Positions 1 to 8,852 of a DNA stretch of 64,000 nucleotides are shown in pieces. Origin of the DNA: Castellaniella sp047971665. GTDB lineage: Bacteria > Pseudomonadota > Gammaproteobacteria > Burkholderiales > Burkholderiaceae_B. The stretch lies in the NCBI RefSeq assembly GCF_047971665.1, contig NZ_JBKEAA010000022.1, forward strand, positions 1-64,000, given 5' to 3'. The first letter of the stretch is position 1. Every line of letters starts with the position of its first letter. The notes beneath the pieces are model-generated. The model was given only the letters and a program-made list of their open reading frames with translations. It ran no database searches and was not told the DNA's origin. The translations under genes were made by a program, and so were the position numbers.

Positions 1-1323
1 GATGCCGATGGCGTGACCACGGTCTCCGTGCCCGATGGCATCATCGGCAACGTGACGCAAAGTGAGATAGGCGGACCCGCCAAGAATGGCCAATGGCTCG
101 CTCCGGTGGTCACGGTGCAGGGCACCGATCTGAACAAGGCGGGCACCTTTGTCGGTTCGGCCGAGACGACCAATGCGGGCCAGGCACAGCTTGCGCAGCG
201 CGATGACGCCAATGGCGCCAGCAACTATTACTGGACGCTGTCGGCCAAGGTGCCGCAGCCCGAGACTGAACCTGAAGTTCCCATCTACACCCCCGGCACC
301 TCGGGCTACGTGCAGATGTCGCGCATCGACCGCGAGATGGGGCTGGAGCAACTGGGCAAGCTGCACGAACGCGTGGGCGAGCAGCAGACCTGGGCCTGGG
401 ATGACTGTGGCATGGTGTGCGCGGATTACCGCGAGCGCACGGCGGCGGGCAAGCGTCCCCACCCGGTCTGGGGCCGTCTGAACGTCACCGACCTGAAGGA
501 GCAGGGCGAGAACCGCTTCGGTTACGCCACCAAGGACAGTTTCATCCAGTTCGGCACCGATCTGCGGGTGCGCACGGATGAGGAGCGCAATCACCAGCAC
601 CTCGGCGTAATGGTGACCTACAGCCGGGGTGATCACGACTTCTACGACAGGTACCGCGCCGAGAACGGCGTGGTCACCGACCGCAAGCATGTGGGCACGG
701 GCACGACCGACATGTACTCGCTGGGAGCCTACAGCACCTGGTACAGCGCCAACGGCACCTATCTGGACCTGGTGGGCAACCTCTCGGGCATCCACAACAC
801 CTACGACAGTGGCAGCGGTTCGGCCAGCCAGAACGGCTACGGGCTGGGCGTGTCGGTGGAGGTGGGCCGTCCGTGGCGGCTGGGCGACAGCCACTGGCAG
901 ATCGAGCCGCAGGCGCAGCTGTCCTATCAGTACGTGCATCTGAACGACTTCGATGACGATGTGCGCACGATCGACGACCAGAGCGGCGGCACCCTGCGCG
1001 GCCGGCTCGGGGCGCGGCTGGCCTACAACAACGACAACGGCGAGCAGCGCACCCACACGTTCTACGTGACGGCCAACGTGCTGCATGACTTCACGGGCAA
1101 CAAGTCCGAGGCGAGTCTTGGACGCGACGAGCTGCGCGAGACCTACAGGCGCACGTGGGGCGAGCTGGGCGTGGGCGCGCAGTTCCCGCTGGGCAAGTCG
1201 GCCTACCTGTACGGGGATGTGCGCTACGCGCGCGCGTTCAGTGGCGGCACCGACGTGTACCGGGGCAGTGATACCGCCCATGAAAGCATCAGCGGGCGCG
1301 TGGGTGTGCGCTTTGTCTGGTAG
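1..1323 (+). CDS. Autotransporter, C-terminal part with beta-barrel domain (5' truncated by window)
   Basis: The frame is open from base 1, so the true start lies upstream; 440 residues are visible. The last roughly 290 residues have the alternating aromatic/polar pattern of an autotransporter translocator domain and end in the outer-membrane signature FVW (final aromatic residue). The preceding segment looks like the end of a passenger and linker, including a Pro/Glu-rich stretch. By family knowledge the barrel sits in the outer membrane and exports the passenger to the cell surface. A close cysteine pair (C-x3-C, around residues 136-140 of the visible part) lies just ahead of the barrel, which is unusual because autotransporters mostly avoid cysteine. 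The passenger function cannot be judged here. Only a weak GAGTG/CACTC stem follows the stop. Confidence 0.9.
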   Translation, partial: DADGVTTVSVPDGIIGNVTQSEIGGPAKNGQWLAPVVTVQGTDLNKAGTFVGSAETTNAGQAQLAQRDDANGASNYYWTLSAKVPQPETEPEVPIYTPGTSGYVQMSRIDREMGLEQLGKLHERVGEQQTWAWDDCGMVCADYRERTAAGKRPHPVWGRLNVTDLKEQGENRFGYATKDSFIQFGTDLRVRTDEERNHQHLGVMVTYSRGDHDFYDRYRAENGVVTDRKHVGTGTTDMYSLGAYSTWYSANGTYLDLVGNLSGIHNTYDSGSGSASQNGYGLGVSVEVGRPWRLGDSHWQIEPQAQLSYQYVHLNDFDDDVRTIDDQSGGTLRGRLGARLAYNNDNGEQRTHTFYVTANVLHDFTGNKSEASLGRDELRETYRRTWGELGVGAQFPLGKSAYLYGDVRYARAFSGGTDVYRGSDTAHESISGRVGVRFVW

Positions 1324-1343
1324 ATCGAGTGGAGCATTGCACT

Positions 1344-3272
1344 CTATCTGTTCAGCTTGCGATAGAGCGTGCTGCGGTGGATGCCCAGGCGATGCGCAGC
1401 GTGGCTGATGTTCCCCTGACAGGCGCGGAGCGCCTGTTCGATGGCTTGTCGCTCCAGTGTGCGCAGTTCGGCGGCAGGCGCCGCGCCCGGTCCGGAGGCG
1501 GCAGGGGAGCTGGTGTCACCGCCCCTGTGGCCGCTGGAATCGGCGCGCCCTTGATCCAACGATGCGGCATCCGGTGACCATGCGACAACATGTGACGGCG
1601 CGACGTCCGGTGATCCGACCCCCGGTGAGGTGATGTCCGGGGGCAGGCCGTCGGCCGCGACGGGCGCAGGTCCGGGGTACTGGCAGCGCAGCCGCCGCAG
1701 GATACTGAACAGTTCCCGGTAGTTGCCCGGCCAGTCATGTCGCGCCAGGAGGGTCAGCGCATCATCGGCCAGGTGGCCCCCCAGGGCGTGGTAGGCCCCG
1801 CCGATGAAGGTGGCCAGATCGATCCGGGTTCGCAGCGGCGGCAGATGCAGCGGCATGTCCTGCAAGCGGTAATACAGGTCGGCGCGGAACCGTCCCTGGG
1901 CCACGAGCATCTTGAGATTCTGGTGACTGGCGCTGACCAGACCGAATTCCAGGGGCACCCGTTTGTCCGATCCTAGCGGCTGGACCTCGCGTTCTTGCAG
2001 AACCCGCAACAGCCGGGTTTGCAATGCCAGTGGCATGTCGCCGATCTCGTCCAGGAACAGCACCCCGCTTTGCGCCTGCCTCAGCAGGCCGCGCGCGCCT
2101 TCGCGCCGTGCGCCGGTGAAGGCGCCTGGATCGTAGCCGAAGAGCTCGGATTCGATCAGATGCTCGGGCAGGGCGGCGCAGTTGATGGCGATGAAAGGGC
2201 CAGCGCGCCAGAGGCTGCGGGCATGGATGTGGCGCGACAGGACTTCTTTGCCGGTGCCTGTTTCGCCACACAGCAGAACGGCCAGGCCCGAGTCCAGGGC
2301 GCGGACCGCCTGATCCAGCAGGGGGCTGCTGACGACATCGGGCTCGGGAAGCGGGGGGGCAGCCGGGCGAGCGCGCGTCGGGGCCGAGGGGCTGGGGGTG
2401 CGCGCAGCGGGCGCGGCCCATGTCGACGCGCGCGGGGGCAGGATCAGGCGGCCGGTCAATGGCTGGCCATCGTGCCGGTGCAGCAGTGTGTCCCGAGCAT
2501 GCAACGGCCCGTCGATCCATTGCGCGCAGGGTGTGCCGATGAGGCGGCTCCAGTCGGCATCCAGCGCCCGCAATGCCGCCTCGTTGGCGCCGGCGATGCG
2601 GGCCTCGTCGTCCAGAAGGAGCAGGGCGTGTTCGTCGTCCTGCGGCCCCTGGCCGAGGCGGAAGTTCAGTCTGCGCAGAGGGCTTTCACCCAGGAGCCGG
2701 TCTGCGATTCCCCGCGCCATGCGCTGCACCAGGGCCAGCACGTAATCGTGCATGTCATCGGCCGGACCGGACAGATCCAGAATGCCGAGGATCGCGCCCG
2801 TGGCCGAGAAGATAGGGGCAGCATGGCAACTGAGGATGCTGTTGCAGGCCAGGAAATGCTCCGTCCCGTGGATACGCACGGCACTGCCATCGTGCAAGGC
2901 TGTGCCGATGGCGTTGGTGCCGCGCAGTGACTCGGCCCAGCTGACCCCGGGTTGCAGCGCCACACGGCGCGCCTTGTCCTGAAAACTGTGGCTGCCGCGC
3001 TCATGCAGGATCAGGCCGCTGGCGTCGGCCAGCAGCACGACACTGTCTGCGGAATCCGCGAACGCGCCCAGCGCATCGAGGCTGGGCTCGGCCTGGTACA
3101 GCAGATGCTGATGGGCCTCGCGACGCAGATTCAGGTCGGCGCGGGGTATCGGGTTGGGGTCGGCCAGCAATGCGGGGTCGAGGCCGGCGCAGCGCGCCCA
3201 GGACTGGTGGATGCGTGTCGCGGCGTGCGTGCGGGTGTCTGGTGCCAGGTGGATCGTGGGCGGTGCCTGCAT
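1344..3272 (-). CDS. acoR: Sigma-54-dependent activator, AcoR type
   Basis: This 642-residue activator has an N-terminal GAF-like sensor region (about 30-200), a central AAA+ domain and a C-terminal Fis-type helix-turn-helix. Walker A GETGTGKE lies near residue 337, the sigma-54 contact motif GAFTGA near 383, and Walker B FLDE near 406. The last 40 residues, with NISHAAHRLGIHRSTLYRKL, form the DNA-binding helices. I start at the ATG at 3272, preceded by a GGGGA element; an ATG at 3284 would add four residues. It is transcribed away from the aldehyde dehydrogenase gene, and the intergenic space holds TGTCGC repeats and a -24/-12 promoter, so it probably activates that gene. Relatives respond to acetoin, ethanol or acetaldehyde; the ligand here is not known. 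A roughly 50-residue Pro/Ser-rich insert precedes the Fis domain. Confidence 0.9.
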   Translation of the reverse strand: MQAPPTIHLAPDTRTHAATRIHQSWARCAGLDPALLADPNPIPRADLNLRREAHQHLLYQAEPSLDALGAFADSADSVVLLADASGLILHERGSHSFQDKARRVALQPGVSWAESLRGTNAIGTALHDGSAVRIHGTEHFLACNSILSCHAAPIFSATGAILGILDLSGPADDMHDYVLALVQRMARGIADRLLGESPLRRLNFRLGQGPQDDEHALLLLDDEARIAGANEAALRALDADWSRLIGTPCAQWIDGPLHARDTLLHRHDGQPLTGRLILPPRASTWAAPAARTPSPSAPTRARPAAPPLPEPDVVSSPLLDQAVRALDSGLAVLLCGETGTGKEVLSRHIHARSLWRAGPFIAINCAALPEHLIESELFGYDPGAFTGARREGARGLLRQAQSGVLFLDEIGDMPLALQTRLLRVLQEREVQPLGSDKRVPLEFGLVSASHQNLKMLVAQGRFRADLYYRLQDMPLHLPPLRTRIDLATFIGGAYHALGGHLADDALTLLARHDWPGNYRELFSILRRLRCQYPGPAPVAADGLPPDITSPGVGSPDVAPSHVVAWSPDAASLDQGRADSSGHRGGDTSSPAASGPGAAPAAELRTLERQAIEQALRACQGNISHAAHRLGIHRSTLYRKLNR

Positions 3273-3291
3273 GAGATTCCCCATCCGGAGA

Positions 3292-3411
3292 TGTCGCGGA
3301 CACTGTCGCGCTCCGCGGCGGAGCCTGTCGCTGTTTGCGGCGCGCGGTGTCGCAAAGTGCGACAAACCTATGTTTTGAAAGCCGATTCGAGTCCAGTATG
3401 CCACTGTCGCA
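3292..3411. promoter_or_regulatory. TGTCGC array: candidate upstream activating sites for the AcoR-type activator
   Basis: The hexamer TGTCGC occurs at 3292, 3304, 3326, 3348 and 3405. The copy at 3348-3364 is a perfect inverted repeat, TGTCGCA-AAG-TGCGACA. Copies at 3304, 3326 and 3348 are 22 bp apart, about two helical turns. The palindrome lies roughly 180 bp upstream of the sigma-54 promoter, a normal distance for enhancer-type binding. That the neighbouring activator binds here is inference. Confidence 0.6.
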
Positions 3412-3528
3412 GGGCCTTTTGAAGGACGGGTGGGTAACGACAGGAAACCGCACTCCGGCCTGCCCGGGCGGGGGCGCTGCTGCGCTCCGTTGCCGCGTTG
3501 TGGCGATGCAGGCGGTATTCACACGAAT

Positions 3529-3543
3529 TGGCATGAGACTTGC
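3529..3543 (+). promoter_or_regulatory. Sigma-54 (-24/-12) promoter of the aldehyde dehydrogenase gene
   Basis: TGGCATGAGACTTGC matches the consensus TGGCACG-N4-TTGC with correct spacing and a single mismatch (T for C). Transcription would begin near 3555, giving a leader of about 75 nt before the ATG at 3631. The divergent gene encodes a GAFTGA-containing sigma-54 activator, which supports the call. Confidence 0.8.
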
Positions 3544-3630
3544 TTGAATGGCGTGAGCGCCATCGCGTGTCGCGGCGGCGCATCCGGATTCCGTGCGCGC
3601 GGCATCCGGTCAACCCATCAGGAGACAGAC

Positions 3631-5157
3631 ATGGACATGACCGACCTGAAGCACTTTGGCATCGATATCGGCTTTCCCTACAAGAAACACTACGAGAATT
3701 ACATTGGCGGGCGCTGGGTGGCGCCGATGGCGGGACAGTATTTCGACAATCTGTCGCCGATCACCGGACAGGTGTTCTGCGAGGTGCCGCGTTCGGACGC
3801 GACCGACGTCGATGCGGCGCTGGATGCCGCTCACGCGGCGCGCAAGGCCTGGGGCGAGACCTCGGTGACCGAGCGCGCCGGCATTCTGCTGCGCATGGCC
3901 GATCGCATCGAACAGAACCTGCGCCTGCTGGCGGTGGCCGAGACCATCGACAATGGCAAGCCGCTGCGCGAGACCATGGCCGCGGACCTGCCGCTGGCCA
4001 TCGATCACCTGCGTTATTTCGCCGGTTGCATCCGGGCCCAGGAAGGTGGCATCTCGGAAATCGACAAGACCACGGTGGCCTACCATTTTCATGAGCCCCT
4101 CGGGGTCGTGGGACAGATCATTCCCTGGAATTTTCCCCTCCTGATGGCGGCATGGAAGCTCGGCCCGGCGCTGGCGGCGGGCAATTGCGTGGTGCTCAAG
4201 CCTGCCGAGCAGACGCCTGCCTCGATCCTGGTGCTGGTGGAGCTGATCGGCGACCTGCTGCCGCCGGGCGTGCTGAACATCGTCAACGGTTTTGGCAAGG
4301 AAGCGGGCGCGGCACTGGCCTCCAGCCAGCGCATCGCCAAGATCGCTTTCACGGGGTCGACGCCGACCGGCAAGCACATCCTGCATGCGGCCGCCGACAA
4401 TCTGATTCCCAGCACGGTGGAACTGGGCGGCAAGAGCCCTAATGTTTTCTTCGCCAACGTAATGGACCAGGAGGACGCTTTCTTTGACAAGGCACTGGAA
4501 GGCCTGAGCATGTTCGCCCTGAACCAGGGCGAGGTCTGCACCTGCCCCTCGCGCATTCTGATCCAGGAATCGATCTACGAGCGTTTCATCGAGCGCGCCA
4601 TCAAACGGATCGAGTCCATGAAGACCGGCCACCCTCTGGATGCATCGACCATGCTGGGAGCCCAGGTTTCCAAGGCGCAGATGGACAAGATCCTGGGCTA
4701 CATCGACATCGGCCGCGAGGAAGGCGCCCGCTGTCTGACGGGCGGCGCGCGCAACGCACCCGGCAAGGGGCTGGACGAGGGGTTCTACATCAAACCGACG
4801 CTGCTGTTCGGCGAGAACGACATGCGCGTCTTCCAGGAGGAGATCTTCGGCCCGGTTGCCTCTGTCATGACGTTCAAGGACGAGGACGAGGCCATCGCCA
4901 TCGCCAACGACACCGACTATGGTCTGGGGGCGGGGGTGTGGACGCGCGACGGTTCCCAGGCCTACCGGGTCGGACGCCAGATTCAGGCCGGCCGGGTCTG
5001 GACCAACTGCTATCACCTGTACCCGGCGCACGCGGCGTTCGGCGGCTACAAGCAGTCCGGGATCGGCCGTGAGACGCACAAGATGGCGCTGGATGCCTAC
5101 CAACAGACCAAGTGCCTGCTGGTCAGCTACAGCCCTGATGCGCTCGGGTTCTTCTAG
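3631..5157 (+). CDS. NAD+-dependent aldehyde dehydrogenase, AcoD/ExaC type
   Basis: This 508-residue cytosolic enzyme of the aldehyde dehydrogenase superfamily oxidises an aldehyde, probably acetaldehyde, to the acid with NAD+. The oxyanion and nucleotide region IIPWNFPL is near residue 163, the general base Glu264 is in VELGGKSP, and the catalytic Cys303 is in NQGEVCTCPSR. The length matches the 506-residue ExaC/AcoD group, and the GEVCTCPSR context is typical of it. The ATG at 3631 follows AGGAGACAG; longer in-frame starts upstream lack a ribosome site and would overlap the promoter. It is a single-gene unit driven by the predicted sigma-54 promoter and is probably controlled by the divergent AcoR-type activator. 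The natural substrate (ethanol- or acetoin-derived acetaldehyde) is inferred from the family and context. Confidence 0.92.
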   Translation: MDMTDLKHFGIDIGFPYKKHYENYIGGRWVAPMAGQYFDNLSPITGQVFCEVPRSDATDVDAALDAAHAARKAWGETSVTERAGILLRMADRIEQNLRLLAVAETIDNGKPLRETMAADLPLAIDHLRYFAGCIRAQEGGISEIDKTTVAYHFHEPLGVVGQIIPWNFPLLMAAWKLGPALAAGNCVVLKPAEQTPASILVLVELIGDLLPPGVLNIVNGFGKEAGAALASSQRIAKIAFTGSTPTGKHILHAAADNLIPSTVELGGKSPNVFFANVMDQEDAFFDKALEGLSMFALNQGEVCTCPSRILIQESIYERFIERAIKRIESMKTGHPLDASTMLGAQVSKAQMDKILGYIDIGREEGARCLTGGARNAPGKGLDEGFYIKPTLLFGENDMRVFQEEIFGPVASVMTFKDEDEAIAIANDTDYGLGAGVWTRDGSQAYRVGRQIQAGRVWTNCYHLYPAHAAFGGYKQSGIGRETHKMALDAYQQTKCLLVSYSPDALGFF

Positions 5158-5436
5158 GATCTTTAATCTGCCGTCCAGGGATGCTTGATCAATCCCCGGC
5201 TAGGATCGCCCAATGTTCTGATGAGGGCCTGGTCGATCCGCCGGGGCGTAAGGCGGTGCGCTGTTGATGTGGTTCGCGGCGCGATGGGCTTTATCATATC
5301 GGTTGTGATGATCAGCCGATGACCGATGACCGACGACCGGATGAACCCGACCTGCGAGGCGTGCAGGCATGCCTGCGGCATCGGCCTGGGGCCGACGGAT
5401 CCGTGCGTCTGTAAGGCCGCCTGCAAAGTGAATGAC

Positions 5437-6411
5437 ATGACCACCGAATCCCTGACCGTGAAGGTTGCAGGCAAGCGCCAGGTCGCCCAGGACGTTGTCT
5501 GCCTCGAACTCGTGGATCCCGAGGGCCGGCCCTTGCCGGCATTCTCACCGGGCGCGCATATCGACGTGCATCTGCCGGGAGGGTTCATTCGCCAGTATTC
5601 CCTGCTCAACGACAGCCGACAGCGCGCGCGTTTCCAGATCGGTGTCTTGCGCGAACTGCCGTCGCGGGGCGGGTCGGCTGCCGTGCATGAGCGGGTCCAT
5701 GAGGGGGATCTGCTGCGCATCAGTCTGCCGCGCAATCGTTTTCCCCTGGCGCCGGCCGGACGCAGCCTGCTGTTTGCCGGCGGCATCGGGGTCACGCCGC
5801 TGCTGTGCATGGCGCGTCACTTGCGGGCCATCGATGCGGAGTTCGAGCTGCACTACAGTAGCCGTTCGCGCGCGCGCGCCGCTTTCCTGGATGAAGTGCT
5901 CGGGCCGGATCTGGCCGATCAGACCCGGGTGCATTTCGATGATGAGCCGCAGACGGCCCTGGATGCGCAAGCGGTCCTGGCGGCGGCCGATGCGCAGACC
6001 CATGTCTATGTCTGCGGGCCGTCCGGCTACATCGATTTCATTCGCGATCAGGCGCGGGCGGCGGGGGTGGACGAGACCCGGATTCATTTCGAACGCTTTG
6101 CGCTGGATGAGGACCAGCGCCCCGCTGCCCCCGGCGCGGGCGATGTGGCTTTCCAGGTCCAGTTGGCCAGCACGGGCGAAGTTTTCGATATTCCGGCCGA
6201 CGAGACTGTCACCTCGGCACTGGACCGGCAGGGGGTGTTCATCCCGGTCTCTTGCGAGGAGGGCATCTGCGGCACTTGCCTGACGGGAGTGAGCGAAGGG
6301 GTGCCGGAGCATCGGGACAGTTATCTGACCGAGGCCGAGCATGCGGCCAATGACCAGTTCACGCCGTGTTGTTCACGAGCCCGCACCTCGCGATTGGTGC
6401 TGGACCTGTAA
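5437..6411 (+). CDS. PDR/VanB-family oxidoreductase (flavin plus C-terminal 2Fe-2S)
   Basis: This 324-residue reductase passes electrons from NAD(P)H through flavin and a 2Fe-2S cluster to an oxygenase. RQYSL (52-56) is the flavin-binding motif, GGIGVTP the pyridine-nucleotide loop and YVCGPSGY the NAD end; the plant-type ferredoxin cysteines are C273, C278, C281 and C311 or C312. This order (FNR module first, ferredoxin last) is that of phthalate dioxygenase reductase and VanB. No oxygenase partner is encoded nearby; the convergent neighbour is a benzoate transporter. I start at ATG 5437, where homology begins. The frame stays open to an ATG at 5326, and that extra 37-residue stretch contains six cysteines. 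No start has a convincing ribosome site, so the extension is unresolved. Confidence 0.85.
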   Translation: MTTESLTVKVAGKRQVAQDVVCLELVDPEGRPLPAFSPGAHIDVHLPGGFIRQYSLLNDSRQRARFQIGVLRELPSRGGSAAVHERVHEGDLLRISLPRNRFPLAPAGRSLLFAGGIGVTPLLCMARHLRAIDAEFELHYSSRSRARAAFLDEVLGPDLADQTRVHFDDEPQTALDAQAVLAAADAQTHVYVCGPSGYIDFIRDQARAAGVDETRIHFERFALDEDQRPAAPGAGDVAFQVQLASTGEVFDIPADETVTSALDRQGVFIPVSCEEGICGTCLTGVSEGVPEHRDSYLTEAEHAANDQFTPCCSRARTSRLVLDL

Positions 6412-6432
6412 GAGCATCGATGTGTCCCTGTC

Positions 6433-7620
6433 TCATGACCGCTGTTTCAGGGCAAGATGGCAGAGGCTGCCCAGCGCCAGGCCCCAGAAGGCGCTGCCGA
6501 TGCCCAGCAGGCTCATGCCCGAGGCCGTCACCAGGAAAGTCACGAGCGCGGCCTCGCGGTGTTCGGGCGCTTGCAGCGCGTCGTGAATGCTGCCGCTGAG
6601 CGTGCCCAGCAGGGCCAGGCCCGCGATGGCCGCGACCAGTTCGTGCGGGAAGGCGGCAAACAGGGCCACGACCGTGGCGCCGAAGATGCCCGTGATCAGA
6701 TAAAAGATACCCGCCCAGACCGAGGCCTTGTAGCGTTGCGTGGCATCCGGATCGGCATCGGGGCTCATGCAGATGGCGGCGGTGATGGCGGCCAGATTGA
6801 AGGCAAAGCCGCCGAAGGGGGCGAGCAGCATGCCGGTCGCGCCCGTCCAGGAAATCAGCGGCGAGGCGGGGACGCGCGCATAGCCGTTGGCGCGCAGCAC
6901 GGCCAGTCCCGGGACATTTTGCGATGTCATGGTGACGATGAACAGCGGCAGGGCGACGCCCACGAAGGTCGAGAGCGAGAATGCCGGCGGCATCCAGACG
7001 GGGCGGGCGGGTGTCCAGTCGAGCCCGGACAGGGCCAGGCCGCCTTGCAGGGCGGCGCAGACGATCCCGGCGGCCAGGGCGAGCGGGACGGCGTAGCGCG
7101 GCAGCAGGCGCCTGGCCATCAGGAACGCGACCAGCATCACGCCCACCAGCAACGGGCGGCCTTGCATGGAGACGAACAGGTCCATGCCGAAGCGCAGCAG
7201 AATCCCGCCGAGCATGGCCGAGGCCAGATGCCGGGGCACCCAGTCCATGATTTTCTGGAACCAGCCCGTGATGCCGCATAGCGTGATCAGGGCCGAGCAG
7301 GCGAGAAAGGCGCCGATGGATTGCGCCAGACCGATATCGCCCAGGCTGGTCGCCAGCAGCGCGGCCCCGGGGGTGGACCAGGCTGTCAGCACCGGGGCCC
7401 GCCAGGCCAGCGCCAGGCCGATGCAGGTCACGCCCATGCCGATGCCCAGCGCCCACATCCACGAGGCCAGCTGGGCATCCTGCGCGCCGGCGGCGTTGGC
7501 GGCCTGAAAGACGATGGCCACGGAACTGGTGTAGCCGACCAGGACGGCGATGAAGCCGGCCGAGATGTGCGAAACACGGAGCCAGCCCGCGATTCCGCTT
7601 GCTGCCGTGCGTGCTGTCAT
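6433..7620 (-). CDS. benE: Benzoate/H+ symporter, BenE family
   Basis: This 395-residue inner-membrane protein has 11-12 hydrophobic segments and high similarity to BenE transporters, including the early GFIAVLVGYTSSVAIVFQAA helix and the MTSQNVPG motif in the middle. By family it imports benzoate or related aromatic acids with protons. The ATG at 7620 is preceded by AGGAGAG. It is convergent with the PDR-type reductase gene, 21 bp away, and divergent from the aminotransferase gene. No ben catabolic genes are in the window, so the exact substrate is uncertain. Confidence 0.9.
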   Translation of the reverse strand: MTARTAASGIAGWLRVSHISAGFIAVLVGYTSSVAIVFQAANAAGAQDAQLASWMWALGIGMGVTCIGLALAWRAPVLTAWSTPGAALLATSLGDIGLAQSIGAFLACSALITLCGITGWFQKIMDWVPRHLASAMLGGILLRFGMDLFVSMQGRPLLVGVMLVAFLMARRLLPRYAVPLALAAGIVCAALQGGLALSGLDWTPARPVWMPPAFSLSTFVGVALPLFIVTMTSQNVPGLAVLRANGYARVPASPLISWTGATGMLLAPFGGFAFNLAAITAAICMSPDADPDATQRYKASVWAGIFYLITGIFGATVVALFAAFPHELVAAIAGLALLGTLSGSIHDALQAPEHREAALVTFLVTASGMSLLGIGSAFWGLALGSLCHLALKQRS

Positions 7621-7706
7621 AGGGTCTCTCCTGGCGCTTGCTGTCCGCCCGGCATTGTACTGTGCCTGAGGGTCTACAATCGGGTCATCATTCGTCGGAG
7701 AAGCTC

Positions 7707-8837
7707 ATGTCTGGATTACTGCCTGATGTCGACCCCGAGGGGTTGCTGGAATATTCGGTGGTCTACACCGACCGTGCCCTGAACCATATGTCCGCATCGT
7801 TCCAGCAGGTGATGCGCGATATTTCGCGTACGCTCAAGTCGGTGTACGGGGCGCATGCCGCCGTCGTGGTCCCCGGCAGCGGCTCGTTCGGCATGGAGGC
7901 TGTCGCGCGGCAGTTCGCCACCGGCAGGCGCTGTCTGGTGATCCGCAATGGCTGGTTCAGCTATCGCTGGAGCCAGATCTTCGAGGCCGGCGGCATCCCC
8001 TCCGAAGAGCGCGTGCTCAAGGCCCGTCCGATCGAGACCGGCAGCCAGGCGCCCTTTGCGCCGCCGCCCGTGGACGAGGTCGTCGCGACGATCCGTGAGT
8101 TCAAGCCCGAGGTCGTTTTCGCCGCCCACGTGGAAACCGCCTCCGGCATCCTGCTGCCCGATGACTACCTCCGTCAGGTGGCCGATGCGGTGCACGAGGT
8201 CGGCGGCCTGTTCGTGCTGGACTGCATCGCATCGGGCACGATCTGGGTGGACATGCGCGACGTGCACGTGGATGTATTGATCTCGGCGCCGCAAAAGGGC
8301 TGGACCGCTTCGGCCTGCTGCGGCCTGGTGATGCTGGGCGAGGCCGCCCGCCGCCACATCGAGACCACTCAGAGCACCAGTTTCGCCTGCGACCTGCGCA
8401 AGTGGCTGGGCATCATGGAGGCCTACGAAAAAGGCGGTCACGCCTACTACACCACGCTGCCCACGGACTCGCTGGCCGTGCTGCGCGATGTGATGGCCGA
8501 GACCGAGGCCTACGGCTATGACCGGGTCCGCTCCGAGCAGCGGCAACTGGGCGCGGCCGTGCGCGCGCTGTTGAGCGAACACGGCTTCAAGAGCGTTGCG
8601 GCGCCCGGTTTCGAGGCGCCCGGGGTGGTCGTCAGCTACACCACCGACGAAGGCATCCACACGACACGCAAGTTCGCCGAGGCTGGGCTGCAGGCCGCGG
8701 CCGGTGTGCCGCTGGCCTGCGACGAGCCGGCGGATTTCAGGACCTTCCGCATCGGCCTGTTCGGGCTGGACAAGCTGCACAATGTCGCGCGGACCGTGGA
8801 TTCCCTGGCCCGGGCGCTGGAACGGATCCAGGGGTAA
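7707..8837 (+). CDS. Class V aminotransferase (alanine-glyoxylate / serine-glyoxylate type)
   Basis: This 376-residue PLP-dependent aminotransferase has the fold-type I pattern: an early PGSGSFGMEA phosphate loop, an Asp in LDCIASG that pairs with the pyridine nitrogen, and the Schiff-base lysine in SAPQKGWTAS. Relatives exchange an amino group between alanine or serine and glyoxylate; the substrate here cannot be read from sequence. The ATG at 7707 has GGAG seven bases ahead; an upstream in-frame ATG at 7638 lacks support. A TACAAT hexamer at 7675-7680 could be the -10 element. It stands alone, 15 bp before the convergent tenA stop. Confidence 0.85.
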   Translation: MSGLLPDVDPEGLLEYSVVYTDRALNHMSASFQQVMRDISRTLKSVYGAHAAVVVPGSGSFGMEAVARQFATGRRCLVIRNGWFSYRWSQIFEAGGIPSEERVLKARPIETGSQAPFAPPPVDEVVATIREFKPEVVFAAHVETASGILLPDDYLRQVADAVHEVGGLFVLDCIASGTIWVDMRDVHVDVLISAPQKGWTASACCGLVMLGEAARRHIETTQSTSFACDLRKWLGIMEAYEKGGHAYYTTLPTDSLAVLRDVMAETEAYGYDRVRSEQRQLGAAVRALLSEHGFKSVAAPGFEAPGVVVSYTTDEGIHTTRKFAEAGLQAAAGVPLACDEPADFRTFRIGLFGLDKLHNVARTVDSLARALERIQG

Positions 8838-8852
8838 TCCCGGAGGCCGGTT

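Noticed and set aside
3610..5103. Long open frame antisense to the aldehyde dehydrogenase gene
   Set aside because: It mirrors the codon bias of the sense gene, has no recognisable domain, and the sense strand encodes a complete enzyme with all motifs.
7655..7680. TTGTAC/TACAAT as a full promoter for the aminotransferase gene
   Set aside because: The spacer is only 14 bp; only the -10-like hexamer is mentioned.
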